NCBI GenBank assembly: GCA_003635265.1
Contig: PYIZ01000009.1
Span: forward strand, 241,727 to 305,726
From: Candidatus Poribacteria bacterium
Lineage (GTDB): Bacteria; Poribacteria; WGA-4E; PCPOR2b
Direction of reading: 5' to 3'
Length of the DNA stretch: 64,000 nt
This document shows positions 34,301-42,236 of the stretch, piece after piece. The notes below the pieces were generated by a model that saw only the letters and a program-made list of their open reading frames with translations, searched no databases and was not told where the DNA came from. The first letter of the stretch is position 1, and each line of letters opens with the position of its first letter. A program made the translations under genes and the position numbers.

Positions 34301-37300
34301 CAGTTTGTGTTTCAATTTCTGCCTCAACCTCATAATCTGCCATGGCGAGGTTCATTGCCGGATCGCCGAAGAGTGTATACTCAAGCATGACATCGAGTTG
34401 TCCACGGCCGTCTTCTATTATCTGTTCAATCTTTGAGTCGAAGCTGATGGGTCCAAGTTGCCGTATATTTCGCTGGAAAATCATATCGAAAATGATATTA
34501 TTGAGTGTGTCGTTACCGCTGCCGTAGGTAAGGCGTGTAGCGCTCAACATGGCGATAATTCCGCCTTTATCTTTTCGAAGCAGTTTCTCCGCCATGCTTG
34601 GTTCGCCGGGTGCATCAAAATAGCCGTTATAACAACTCAACACCAACATAAATGGTAGGTGAGGTGTCTCACTCACCTGATCAATTGCCCGATTGTCAAA
34701 GATTGCCTCATGTGCCCAGACAATTCGACCACCATGCCCTGCATATTGGGCAATAACCGCACCATCACCCATTGCGTCAATAATCATGTCCTTCGCCACC
34801 CGTTGTGGCAGCTCAGGGTAAGCTGCTTTATTTGCCTCAACCATCGTCTTCACATCTTCGAGGTAGATCGGCACGTTTTCATAACCGAGCAGCGCTTGAT
34901 CTCTTGAAGTCGAGGCTAAACTTCTTTTGAAGATCTCATCGCTAGAGTTATTGATTTCGTCATCTGCTACGGAAAGAATCCGGCGGCGCCAGTTCCCGTT
35001 GGGTCGTTTATCCTCATAGTTGATGAGTTTATCGACAAGGTTTTCAGCTTGCTCGAGTGTTTCCACACTCAATCTTCCAATGTAGAAATCGGGCAGTTCG
35101 TCAATGCCGTTTACTGTTGTATACCAATGATCCACTGAGGTTTTCCCGAAGGAGGTGGTCCAAATGTAATGGGTTGGAATGTGTCCCGTCAATTCTGGCG
35201 GTTCTGGATAGACTTCCTTATCAATCCCACGGTGATCGTACGTTCCATCTCCCATAATTGTGACGTAAGAGAGCGCAGGCGATTGCCAATTGTTATAGGT
35301 ATAGGTCAGGAAGTCCTTGATAGCTTGTGGATTAACCATGCCATTACTGAAAATGTCATAAATTTGTGTAACATCAACGACCTTCGTTCGATATCCACCG
35401 CCCTTTAGCGTTGATCTCCATCGTGCCAACCTTTTCGATGGCTCAAGGAATACCGGATGACTGATGATCAGGTAATCCGCGCCATTGCTAGGAGAGAGCA
35501 GGTCGTTCTGTCTCGCTACCTCAACCCGAACTGGCTGACGTACACCCGCCGAAGAGACTGCAATATACTTCCCATCGTGTGCATCGCGTACTTGGAACGT
35601 TGCGTTGTAGGCAACCCGCGGGATGTCCTGTAGTACAGATTGATTTGTACCATCGGCTTCGGCGTTGACTCGGTAGATTTCGCGGAGACGGTTACGTTCA
35701 ACTCGGTCCAGATCTACACGCTCAATCTTGAGGTTTTGAAACTTTGAAACCAATACCTGACCATCATGTTCAAAGATTGCTATATCTGGTGAAAGGAAGG
35801 TCTGAATAGTATATTCCAATCGACGTCGTATGCGGGCATTGTGTGGGTCGGTGGTAGCAGGTGTGGTGAATTCAAGAGAATCGTTGACTGCTTTTAGCAG
35901 GCGCGTATACTCGACCTCGAAAGAATTAATATAAATGTGATGAGAAAAGGCTAGGGTATTTTCTTCTTCTGTAGTATCAATTCGAGCGAGGGTAATCGCA
36001 TTCTTTTCGCCCTTGGTTGCATCCCGCAAATTGTTCCAGACCCGTAGTGTTTTATCAACTGTAGCAACATCTTGGCTTGGCCACTTCACCTCATCAATCC
36101 GAATATTGTTAATTGAAACTAGAGCCTCGTGATCGGTTGGTGTTCCGCCTTGCAAGGTGACGCGGATGCTCGGTGGATCGAAGCTCTGCGTGAGATCGTA
36201 AAGCGAAAATTCGAGATCTACTTCATTTGCATCAGCCAAGTTTTTGACACCGGTCCAGTACCAGAAATCGAGCGCTCCAAACCAACCGTGCTTGTCATCT
36301 GGTGAAACATCTCGGGGTTCAGCATGTCGCAGGTTATTGTGGAAATGGTCTTCTTCAAAGTACAGTTTTGAGCGGAAGCTAGGAATCAGCTTTGCTGTTG
36401 GGTCATTAGGACTGGCATGGATTTCGGAAATACGCGCGCCCCGCGTGCGTTCAGCACCGAGCCAATAGACATTCCACCTTGTATACCGACTCTTCGCATC
36501 TATGCCGAGAAATTCGATGAAATCGCCGCGGTCAAAGCGCCCATCCTCTTCACCATAAATGTATATTGGAATCTCCCTGCCGTGCGTCCTAAGATGCAAA
36601 CGCCGCGGATCCAGTCCGCTCAAATCAATCCCCCATTTTCGACGTAAATCATTGCTCGTTAGGCGATAGATACCGGTTTTATCGACAAGAATCTTATACC
36701 GTTCTCCATTTGCTTGTTCCTGTACTGTGGGACCTGCCCCAATGCTGCGTTCGGGATCCGAAGTGGACGGCGCAGCAGCCGTTCCCGTTGGTGGAATGCG
36801 CCATTGTTTAGCCGCATCGTAGTTTAACAGGAAGTTTTGATACATCCGCTCAAATGAAGCGGGTTCTGTGGTCGTAAATTGAGAAGGCGAGGTACTGGCG
36901 CTCTGAAATCTGTTATCTGAACCTTGATGTATAAAACGGACACGGACGGTCATATGAGAGTGAATCCGCAACCTCCTCGATTTTGGTTGATACTGGACTG
37001 GACGGAGTTCTAGATAAAGCAGCCGTTGGGAACGGATATAACCGTCATAAACAACCTGTGCAGCGGTTTTCGGATAATTGATGTTGGACCTGTAAGCGGG
37101 ACCATCTTCACGCCATTCCTCTTCGAGTGTTTGGAATTTTTCAGGCTGGGAAAAGGTGGGAGAGTTTTCACCGCTGGACTTAGGAACTTTGTGTGGTACA
37201 GGCGGGATGCGATAACCGGACCGTGTCTCTGTAGTGGTATGAAGGATTTCGACCTGAAACTTGACGTCTGGCGGCACACCGAGCATCAAGCGCGACACCG

Positions 37301-37586
37301 GGAGTCGTGGATTTCCCGCTTCGCTGGTAAATCCACTTCCTTCAAAGCTGACTGCCTGATACCGAACCCCGTTCCGTTTAAGTGTCGAAACCTCAAATTT
37401 TGGAAGATCAAACTCGACGGTAATTCCAGTCTGATCGGTTCTAGCGTTTGTATTTGCGTGAACGTCTAGGGTCCAAATGTCAAACAGATGGAGGCAACAT
37501 AATGCGTAGAGTATCAAACGGAAAACGTAAAAACCCCATAGATTCAGTACCGTGGAATCACTGATTTGTTGGCTCAGACGGTTCAT
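31332..37586 (-). CDS. porU-like: Peptidase C25 (gingipain/PorU-like) giant secreted protease
   Basis: 2084 residues. After a hydrophobic N-terminal region comes a long gingipain-propeptide-like domain, then the caspase-fold C25 domain starting near ADYLIISHPVF. Catalytic residues are visible: His951 in AQYAGHGG and Cys985 in LVLSCYNGYFD, 34 apart, close to the spacing in gingipains. Downstream are Ig-like and beta-rich regions, and a C-terminal domain with NYPNPFGDKTVITCEL and later NGVYYCKIRV, typical of FlgD-like/T9SS type A sorting domains. PorU is the sortase that trims and attaches T9SS cargo; the adjacent PorV-like gene (gap of 12 to about 240 bases depending on its start) supports this. 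It could instead be a secreted cargo protease. Confidence 0.82.
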   Translation of the reverse strand: MNRLSQQISDSTVLNLWGFYVFRLILYALCCLHLFDIWTLDVHANTNARTDQTGITVEFDLPKFEVSTLKRNGVRYQAVSFEGSGFTSEAGNPRLPVSRLMLGVPPDVKFQVEILHTTTETRSGYRIPPVPHKVPKSSGENSPTFSQPEKFQTLEEEWREDGPAYRSNINYPKTAAQVVYDGYIRSQRLLYLELRPVQYQPKSRRLRIHSHMTVRVRFIHQGSDNRFQSASTSPSQFTTTEPASFERMYQNFLLNYDAAKQWRIPPTGTAAAPSTSDPERSIGAGPTVQEQANGERYKILVDKTGIYRLTSNDLRRKWGIDLSGLDPRRLHLRTHGREIPIYIYGEEDGRFDRGDFIEFLGIDAKSRYTRWNVYWLGAERTRGARISEIHASPNDPTAKLIPSFRSKLYFEEDHFHNNLRHAEPRDVSPDDKHGWFGALDFWYWTGVKNLADANEVDLEFSLYDLTQSFDPPSIRVTLQGGTPTDHEALVSINNIRIDEVKWPSQDVATVDKTLRVWNNLRDATKGEKNAITLARIDTTEEENTLAFSHHIYINSFEVEYTRLLKAVNDSLEFTTPATTDPHNARIRRRLEYTIQTFLSPDIAIFEHDGQVLVSKFQNLKIERVDLDRVERNRLREIYRVNAEADGTNQSVLQDIPRVAYNATFQVRDAHDGKYIAVSSAGVRQPVRVEVARQNDLLSPSNGADYLIISHPVFLEPSKRLARWRSTLKGGGYRTKVVDVTQIYDIFSNGMVNPQAIKDFLTYTYNNWQSPALSYVTIMGDGTYDHRGIDKEVYPEPPELTGHIPTHYIWTTSFGKTSVDHWYTTVNGIDELPDFYIGRLSVETLEQAENLVDKLINYEDKRPNGNWRRRILSVADDEINNSSDEIFKRSLASTSRDQALLGYENVPIYLEDVKTMVEANKAAYPELPQRVAKDMIIDAMGDGAVIAQYAGHGGRIVWAHEAIFDNRAIDQVSETPHLPFMLVLSCYNGYFDAPGEPSMAEKLLRKDKGGIIAMLSATRLTYGSGNDTLNNIIFDMIFQRNIRQLGPISFDSKIEQIIEDGRGQLDVMLEYTLFGDPAMNLAMADYEVEAEIETQTVAAGQSLKISPGQIGEVTYDPAIKQKRFTPIANFNGRVYAKAVFPGTYSTVEGEEEPLKVYSGGVPVTQETTVVNGKFSGLSIPVPKGISAGEGHVEFYAESATSIAASGRSFTVLVPKILDIQPELVASSAGSEPSQFRISVQVSDELNEKGIKSVILEWRDPEKRETFEEVMIQDTSRGNGWYTTSKPLPLPANRAGLRYEITVVDIDSRHVYSGRQTYRPFVFPDVRVTPGLGFADPLIYYGYSHEDGAWMINADIEQIEDLELKENLEVAFFAGHPDRDADGVVDTSAKLLGKTQIPPSAWQRRNPVEPHKNSLKTEGETDSLQRPRAFRARPLNTNWIATAALKHELSIGNHEVFVYVDPVFNSTEMPYGKLREGDEKDNITSRLIPVQSVLVGQRDQHIFSQDATIDFRIPAHAVPQLTVLTITPLNSQQQPKPVNSSSLVPVTLPNGEDTVAYNAVLDIASLNQTLLQQPIAVELRFDRLALQETIKDELGLEEISDPAPDQIVTIDESAETVAKEIGMYLWVDTLKNWVRLDSELVTSSDGLMQTQSTLANISPSNHGDGEIHTVRVEPAAARVGKWVLLFTSSETYRLLISEEGRPLELVNPDRFVDPSFQAPSIFSDGVAIGIEFGENNFQFGDVLTFQIFGSGSSGSDITFFASSFREENIGRGSIQYVNLEENSSIPPDRWVILFIDPEHYQIEGKKNGLLSRNGQPARGKVGSEFVYPEFGLRLKISAGEREFEAGDSFQFSTKETGRIRAEVPMLGTLTLMQSNDTIPPDLQLTVGKQNFIDGDPVSSEPFIQATLTDDNGIDYITRPVHLEISRDNQQFTPISETEYRLNNVSGSNQVSLNYQSPELEPGTYQVRLSASDLDGNASEEEMEFRVHKILQLLQAMNYPNPFGDKTVITCELTGAADEMTVKIYSLSGRLVREFTEPARAGFTMIPWDGQDRDGDEVANGVYYCKIRVKMAGEKDLTEYIKIMKLK

Positions 37587-37756
37587 GCGGGTGTTGCCTC
37601 CTCGTTACGGTTGCGGATAGCCGTGGTGAATCATGTGCTACACATCATCATTTAGTAGATTGTTACGATTGGATTCTTCACGTCGTTTCAATGATACAAA
37701 TCCCCATTCCGCGATTCCGTAACTTGGATCACAAACTGTTTGTCAGGTATCGAAAG

Positions 37757-38593
37757 TCAGAGTTCAAAGCAGGTAAGTCTTTCCTGGGCATAGGTGGCTA
37801 AATCACATGCGGGGGACTGATACAGGTAGCCAATTGGAGAGCAGATTGCGGTGATGTTGCCAATTTGCTGCCGGATTAGAGTGTGTGTATGTCCAAAGAG
37901 AGAGTGCGTGACGAGCTGTTCTTCAAGGCATGTCTTGCCGAGTCCCTGACTCCCCATGTATGCACTGAAGAAATCCCACGGCAATGTTCCGCGAGAGTGG
38001 ACGCACTCTTGGAAGGGAACGTGGTGGGTTGTCACAATAATTTGTGAGACGGTGTCTCTGATTGAACGGATCTGGTCCCGCAACTTATCCTCAAATCGGT
38101 GAGCCATTTCCGGGTCTGTTCCATCCCATTTTGCATAATTTGAGTCATTCCAAACGGATCCCGATAACTGTTTGGACGCGTATGCCTCCTCTGAAAAATT
38201 GTATTCCTTGCATCGAAATGAGTAGTCATACCACCCGATTGTACCGCAGAATCCGATGCCGTTCTTAACGAAGGGCGCGGCATCCAGTGGATGGAAACCG
38301 CACTCACGACAGACTACCGCGATAGCATCGTATTTCTGCTCGCTTGTCATATCGGGATGTTCGCTAATCCAAATATCGTGGTTTCCGGAAACGAATAATT
38401 TTGGACAATTCAAGCCGGATTCGGTGAACGCATTCAGGATGTTGGCAAGTTCAAGCAGGTTGGGGGATAGATCGCCAGCGAGGATAAAGATATCCAAGCC
38501 TGCTTTCTCAGCTGCTTCGACGATATGCGGAAGAATCTGTTTATTGAGCGGGGTGACATCGGTATGCAGATCGGAGGTAACGCCAATTTTCAT
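37757..38593 (-). CDS. Calcineurin-like metallophosphoesterase
   Basis: 278 residues. All dinuclear-metal motifs are present in order: TSDLHTD (Asp/His), ILAGDLSPN, VSGNHDIWI, VTTHHVPF and FGHTHTLI. The length fits stand-alone cytosolic phosphoesterases. The start ATG at 38593 has only a weak ribosome site. No neighbour clearly indicates a substrate; it follows the PorU-like gene by about 170 bases in which I see nothing definite. Confidence 0.9.
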   Translation of the reverse strand: MKIGVTSDLHTDVTPLNKQILPHIVEAAEKAGLDIFILAGDLSPNLLELANILNAFTESGLNCPKLFVSGNHDIWISEHPDMTSEQKYDAIAVVCRECGFHPLDAAPFVKNGIGFCGTIGWYDYSFRCKEYNFSEEAYASKQLSGSVWNDSNYAKWDGTDPEMAHRFEDKLRDQIRSIRDTVSQIIVTTHHVPFQECVHSRGTLPWDFFSAYMGSQGLGKTCLEEQLVTHSLFGHTHTLIRQQIGNITAICSPIGYLYQSPACDLATYAQERLTCFEL

Positions 38594-38744
38594 GTGGTTG
38601 GAAGTTAGCTTACAGACTGGTATTTATTTTCTTGAAGGGCAAACCCGTTATCCACATCTCCTAAACCTCAAAAGGCATCCGAATTCACCAATCGAATTAA
38701 ACAGTCGTTTCCTCAAACGTGGTGATGCTCCAAACCTCAGTTGA

Positions 38745-40403
38745 TCAGTTTGCGACTGAATACGACACTGATTGTGCATCAAGCGGTTCATAGATGTTGA
38801 GCCTACCTTCTTCCCTGCGGGCTTCTTTACGGACAATGTACATTCGTTTATTGTCTTTATCATCTATCCACCACTCGCTATCTTTCTTTTGAATCGAAAG
38901 GATGGCGTTTTGAGAAAGCGGGATTTTGTTATTTTTGAACTCTTGTCGCAACTCTGCTGAGATATTTTCACTGTTCAGATGGGTTTGATATTTTAACTCA
39001 ACGTTAAACAGTAATACCTGCAGCTCATTGAGAAATGTTCTTAAACCGCTTCCTTCTGGAAGCCCCTCCCGCTGAAGACGAAGTGCCTCAATTGAAGGAG
39101 AGCGACCGACTTTGGCAACGGCATCGGCGAGGGTCAATTTAATCGTTGGGTTATCTGTCGTTTTGAGAGCGTTGATTAGCATGTTCCGTGCTTTGTTCCC
39201 ACCGATGTTGCCGAGCGCTGAAGCGGCGATATCTTTCACACTCGCATCACCACGATCAAAGGCAGCAATGAGTGCATCAACGGAATCCTCGCCAATCTGA
39301 CTCAGTGCAAGCCCTGCCTTGAAACGGATGCCGGGAACCTCCATGCTGTCTTCCATCACGGCAATCAGATCCTCAATAGCAGAGGTCGGTTTGAGGTGTC
39401 CCAAAATGGAGATACAAGCCCGTCGAATCTCCTGATTTGACTCAACCTCACGCTTAATATATTTGCGTCCCAATTCTACCATCTGTCCATCGGTTATCTT
39501 CTGGTATAAGGCTTCGGATCTATGTCGAAATTGTGTGCCGAATGGATCGTTGAGGGTAGCGAGGTTGTTCTCGAGATCGCTCGTGAGCAGCCCCAAGATT
39601 TCAGCAGATTCACGCTGCTGTGGATTCAGTTGGTCGGCAGGTAACTCGTCAACGTTGGCTTGTTGGAATTGCTGGAACAGAGTATTCAGTTGACTCAAGG
39701 CAACAAGACGTTCTAAGGCTTCTGCAGCCGGTTGACGCAAGGTACTGCCTTCGGTCTTCAAAAGCGCGGTCAATGGCTCAACAGCCCGCACATCTCCCAA
39801 GTTACCGAGTGCATTAACGGTGCCAATCTTAATACCAACTAATTCAATTGTGCGGAATGTAACTTTAGAATCATGCTTTGCAAATTCGTTGAGTGCTTTC
39901 TTATAGTCTTTAATGGTTTGAATGTTTCGCTCATCAACTACGCTTTGGACTATGTCACCCACTTTGATGTTGCCTGTGTCAGCGGGACTTCCGGAAGTGA
40001 CTTTGCTAACGCGTGTTCCATCAACTTCTAATCCAACTTTATCGCCTCTTCTTCGGACAGCCAACCGGATTTGTCTACCATCTGTCAGCTTAAGGATAAA
40101 GTTGTTGTCCTCTTTCATTGCACTCTTGACCGCTTGGTTAAAATCTCCTGTACTGCGAATTGTTCGTTCGCCAATTACGTAGGAGATTAGTTCGCCTTTC
40201 TCAAGGTTGGCTCGACCTGCGGGACCGTTTGCATTTACGTCAACTACGACCACGCCAGTTGTTGACCAACGGTTGTCTAGATCGCTATCCAACTGCAGAA
40301 TTTCCATTTGCAATTGATCGTCGTAATGACGGTTATCACTGCACCCGGCAACACATAAAATTGTGAATATTAAGAGCAGGCTAAGTTGTATTTTCCAAAT
40401 CAT
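38745..40403 (-). CDS. Lipoprotein with two PDZ-like domains and HEAT repeats
   Basis: 552 residues from the ATG at 40403, which has AAAGGGA just upstream; an ATG six codons earlier has none. The signal MIWKIQLSLLLIFTILCVAGC ends in a lipobox. Two PDZ-like units follow (NGPAGRANLEKGELISYVIG and SGSPADTGNIKVGDIVQSVV). Next come several HEAT/PBS-lyase-like repeats (NLGDVRAVEPLTALL, ASALGNIGGNKARNMLINAL). The C-terminal 100 residues do not match a family I know. PDZ domains bind peptide ends and HEAT repeats form binding solenoids, so a scaffold or adaptor role at the membrane is plausible. It is followed downstream, after the metallophosphoesterase, by the PorU/PorV genes on the same strand. 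Confidence 0.8.
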   Translation of the reverse strand: MIWKIQLSLLLIFTILCVAGCSDNRHYDDQLQMEILQLDSDLDNRWSTTGVVVVDVNANGPAGRANLEKGELISYVIGERTIRSTGDFNQAVKSAMKEDNNFILKLTDGRQIRLAVRRRGDKVGLEVDGTRVSKVTSGSPADTGNIKVGDIVQSVVDERNIQTIKDYKKALNEFAKHDSKVTFRTIELVGIKIGTVNALGNLGDVRAVEPLTALLKTEGSTLRQPAAEALERLVALSQLNTLFQQFQQANVDELPADQLNPQQRESAEILGLLTSDLENNLATLNDPFGTQFRHRSEALYQKITDGQMVELGRKYIKREVESNQEIRRACISILGHLKPTSAIEDLIAVMEDSMEVPGIRFKAGLALSQIGEDSVDALIAAFDRGDASVKDIAASALGNIGGNKARNMLINALKTTDNPTIKLTLADAVAKVGRSPSIEALRLQREGLPEGSGLRTFLNELQVLLFNVELKYQTHLNSENISAELRQEFKNNKIPLSQNAILSIQKKDSEWWIDDKDNKRMYIVRKEARREEGRLNIYEPLDAQSVSYSVAN

Positions 40404-40569
40404 AAGATCCCTTTCATACATATTTTTCGAGTAGAGTTTCTCAGCACGTTAAAAATCAGTTCAGAATAATCTGTGGGATGTTCATTATACCGAACAACTT
40501 TACGACCAAGTTGGTAGTCGGAAGAACTGTTTCGTCCCAAGGTTCTCGTGGGGAATTTTAATTTTTGGG

Positions 40570-41463
40570 TCAGAAGTTGACAACGACTTCTCGGTTTCCC
40601 TGTTCGCCTAACACCTCTAGCAATGGTTTAACTGCTCTTTCATCACCGAGTTGTTCTAACGCCTGAATCGCATCAACGCGCATTGAGGAACCCTTGTTCT
40701 CGACAACCTCGACCAATTTTTCTACGGCAGTACCGCCGATTTTACCCAATGCTTCGACGGCAAGACCCCGTATTTCTGGGTCTTCCCTATCTCTTTCTCG
40801 TTTAGCTGAACCAGAGTTGACTACCCCTACTAATACCGGGATTGCGCTTTCATCCCCGATTGCACCAAGTGCCTTGATAGCGTTCAAACGGGTTTCCCTG
40901 CGTTTATATTCTAGCAAGTCTATAAGAATCGGCACAATCTCTGCGGGGTGATCTCTGCCAAGGGATGCCAACACCCATTGGGCATCGTGTCTGTCGCGGT
41001 TATCCTTGGACTTGATTGCTTTTTTCAAGGAATTGAGTAACTTTTTTCGGTCAGCTTGTTGGTAGATGCGCTTGAGTGCATCTAGCGCTGCGTTCTGAAC
41101 ATCAGGCTCACGGTTTCTTAGCGTCTCGAAGACAAGGATTTCGAGGTATTTTCGCTTGTCGTTTTGGTAAGCTTGAAACATGTGCTTACCCCGTTCTTCG
41201 ATTGATGCGTTCGCCTTTTCTGGGGTGCCATCTGTGTAGAATAACTCAGAATCGTAGTAGCCAAGAAGGTAGTGTGCTTCTGCATTATCTTGCTCGTGTT
41301 GGATCGCCAACTTGAATTGCTGAGCGGCACGTTCCTCTTTCCGTCGTTTGTCAGATTTGATTAGTTCTTTTCCCTTAGAAAGGTACGGATTTTGGCTGCC
41401 GCAACTGATAAGAAAAGCGGCGATGCTGATTGTAACGATAGTTAACTTGAAATATTTTTGCAT
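40570..41463 (-). CDS. HEAT-repeat lipoprotein
   Basis: 297 residues. The lipoprotein signal MQKYFKLTIVTISIAAFLISC is followed by a short TPR-like region (FKLAIQHEQDNAEAHYLLGYYDSE) and HEAT repeats such as VQNAALDALKRI, RLNAIKALGAIGDESAIPVL and MRVDAIQALEQLGDERAVKPL. It ends with a short tail. The start follows GGAGTGA. It lies directly upstream of the PDZ-HEAT lipoprotein on the same strand (about 165-base gap) and shares the repeat type, so the two probably act together. Confidence 0.82.
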   Translation of the reverse strand: MQKYFKLTIVTISIAAFLISCGSQNPYLSKGKELIKSDKRRKEERAAQQFKLAIQHEQDNAEAHYLLGYYDSELFYTDGTPEKANASIEERGKHMFQAYQNDKRKYLEILVFETLRNREPDVQNAALDALKRIYQQADRKKLLNSLKKAIKSKDNRDRHDAQWVLASLGRDHPAEIVPILIDLLEYKRRETRLNAIKALGAIGDESAIPVLVGVVNSGSAKRERDREDPEIRGLAVEALGKIGGTAVEKLVEVVENKGSSMRVDAIQALEQLGDERAVKPLLEVLGEQGNREVVVNF

Positions 41464-41514
41464 TGTTCACTCCAATTGATGAAGCAGGCGTAAAAAGCAA
41501 AATTTTACACATGC

Positions 41515-42117
41515 TTATAACAGTTTTTGTTGTCCTCCATCGTCGGTGGCATCCTCCGAATCTTCAGAGGATTCTTCGAGTTGAAGAGTTTCTTCAGCGT
41601 TTTCTTCTGGTTCAGAAGTTTCGTCGGTGGATGCTTCTTGTTCGGCAGTGCTCTCCGTATCAGAAGCACCGACTGTTTTTTGCAATGTAACTATGGGACG
41701 TTCATCAAATCCCCATCCTTTGTAAGCGTTTATGATTGCTTCCTCGGACCGGGAGAGTTCAATCTGAAGCGTTGTTATGCCATTTTCTTCTGCAACCTGT
41801 TCAGCGAAGTCGATTAATCTGTCTGCGACTGCGAACTGACGGAAGGGCGCAGATACCGCCAACTGGCCCACCTCTCCAATTTCGGGGTCGAGGGGGTGCC
41901 GCTCAAGCCGGATGTTTCCGATCGCATGTCCGCTCGCTTCGGCGACAATTCGGTAGACCTCTCCCTTCTGCGTCCGTGAGAGATCGTCCTGTAATTCTTG
42001 GTCAATGTCTTCTGTAGTTTTGCCGGTAAAGCAGTACTGTTCCAAAGCTCTCGCATCGTTTGCATCGGCGGGTCGAATTCGTAATGTTGTAGTGAGTTCA
42101 AATTCTTGATTCGCCAT
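41515..42117 (-). CDS. GNAT-family acetyltransferase with acidic C-terminal tail
   Basis: 200 residues from the ATG at 42117 (GGAGAAAG upstream); an upstream ATG at 42162 lacks a site. The N-terminal 140 residues fit GNAT: LRIRPADANDARALEQY, then IGEVGQLAVSAPFRQFAVADRL (acetyl-CoA-binding region, with the usual R/Q-x-x-G-x-G/A somewhat degraded) and a late YKGWGFDERP. The last about 60 residues are Glu/Asp/Ser/Thr-rich and probably disordered, much like the tail of the pyrophosphatase-like protein at 9808. Substrate unknown. Confidence 0.75.
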   Translation of the reverse strand: MANQEFELTTTLRIRPADANDARALEQYCFTGKTTEDIDQELQDDLSRTQKGEVYRIVAEASGHAIGNIRLERHPLDPEIGEVGQLAVSAPFRQFAVADRLIDFAEQVAEENGITTLQIELSRSEEAIINAYKGWGFDERPIVTLQKTVGASDTESTAEQEASTDETSEPEENAEETLQLEESSEDSEDATDDGGQQKLL

Positions 42118-42236
42118 GTTCTTTCTCCATTGGTTAAAGGGTGTGCAAGTCGTTGGGTTCACATAATAGTAAACATATATTAACTATTGTAACATAATGT
42201 AAGTCTGCGGGCAAGAGGAAAGTCCACTGACGATGT

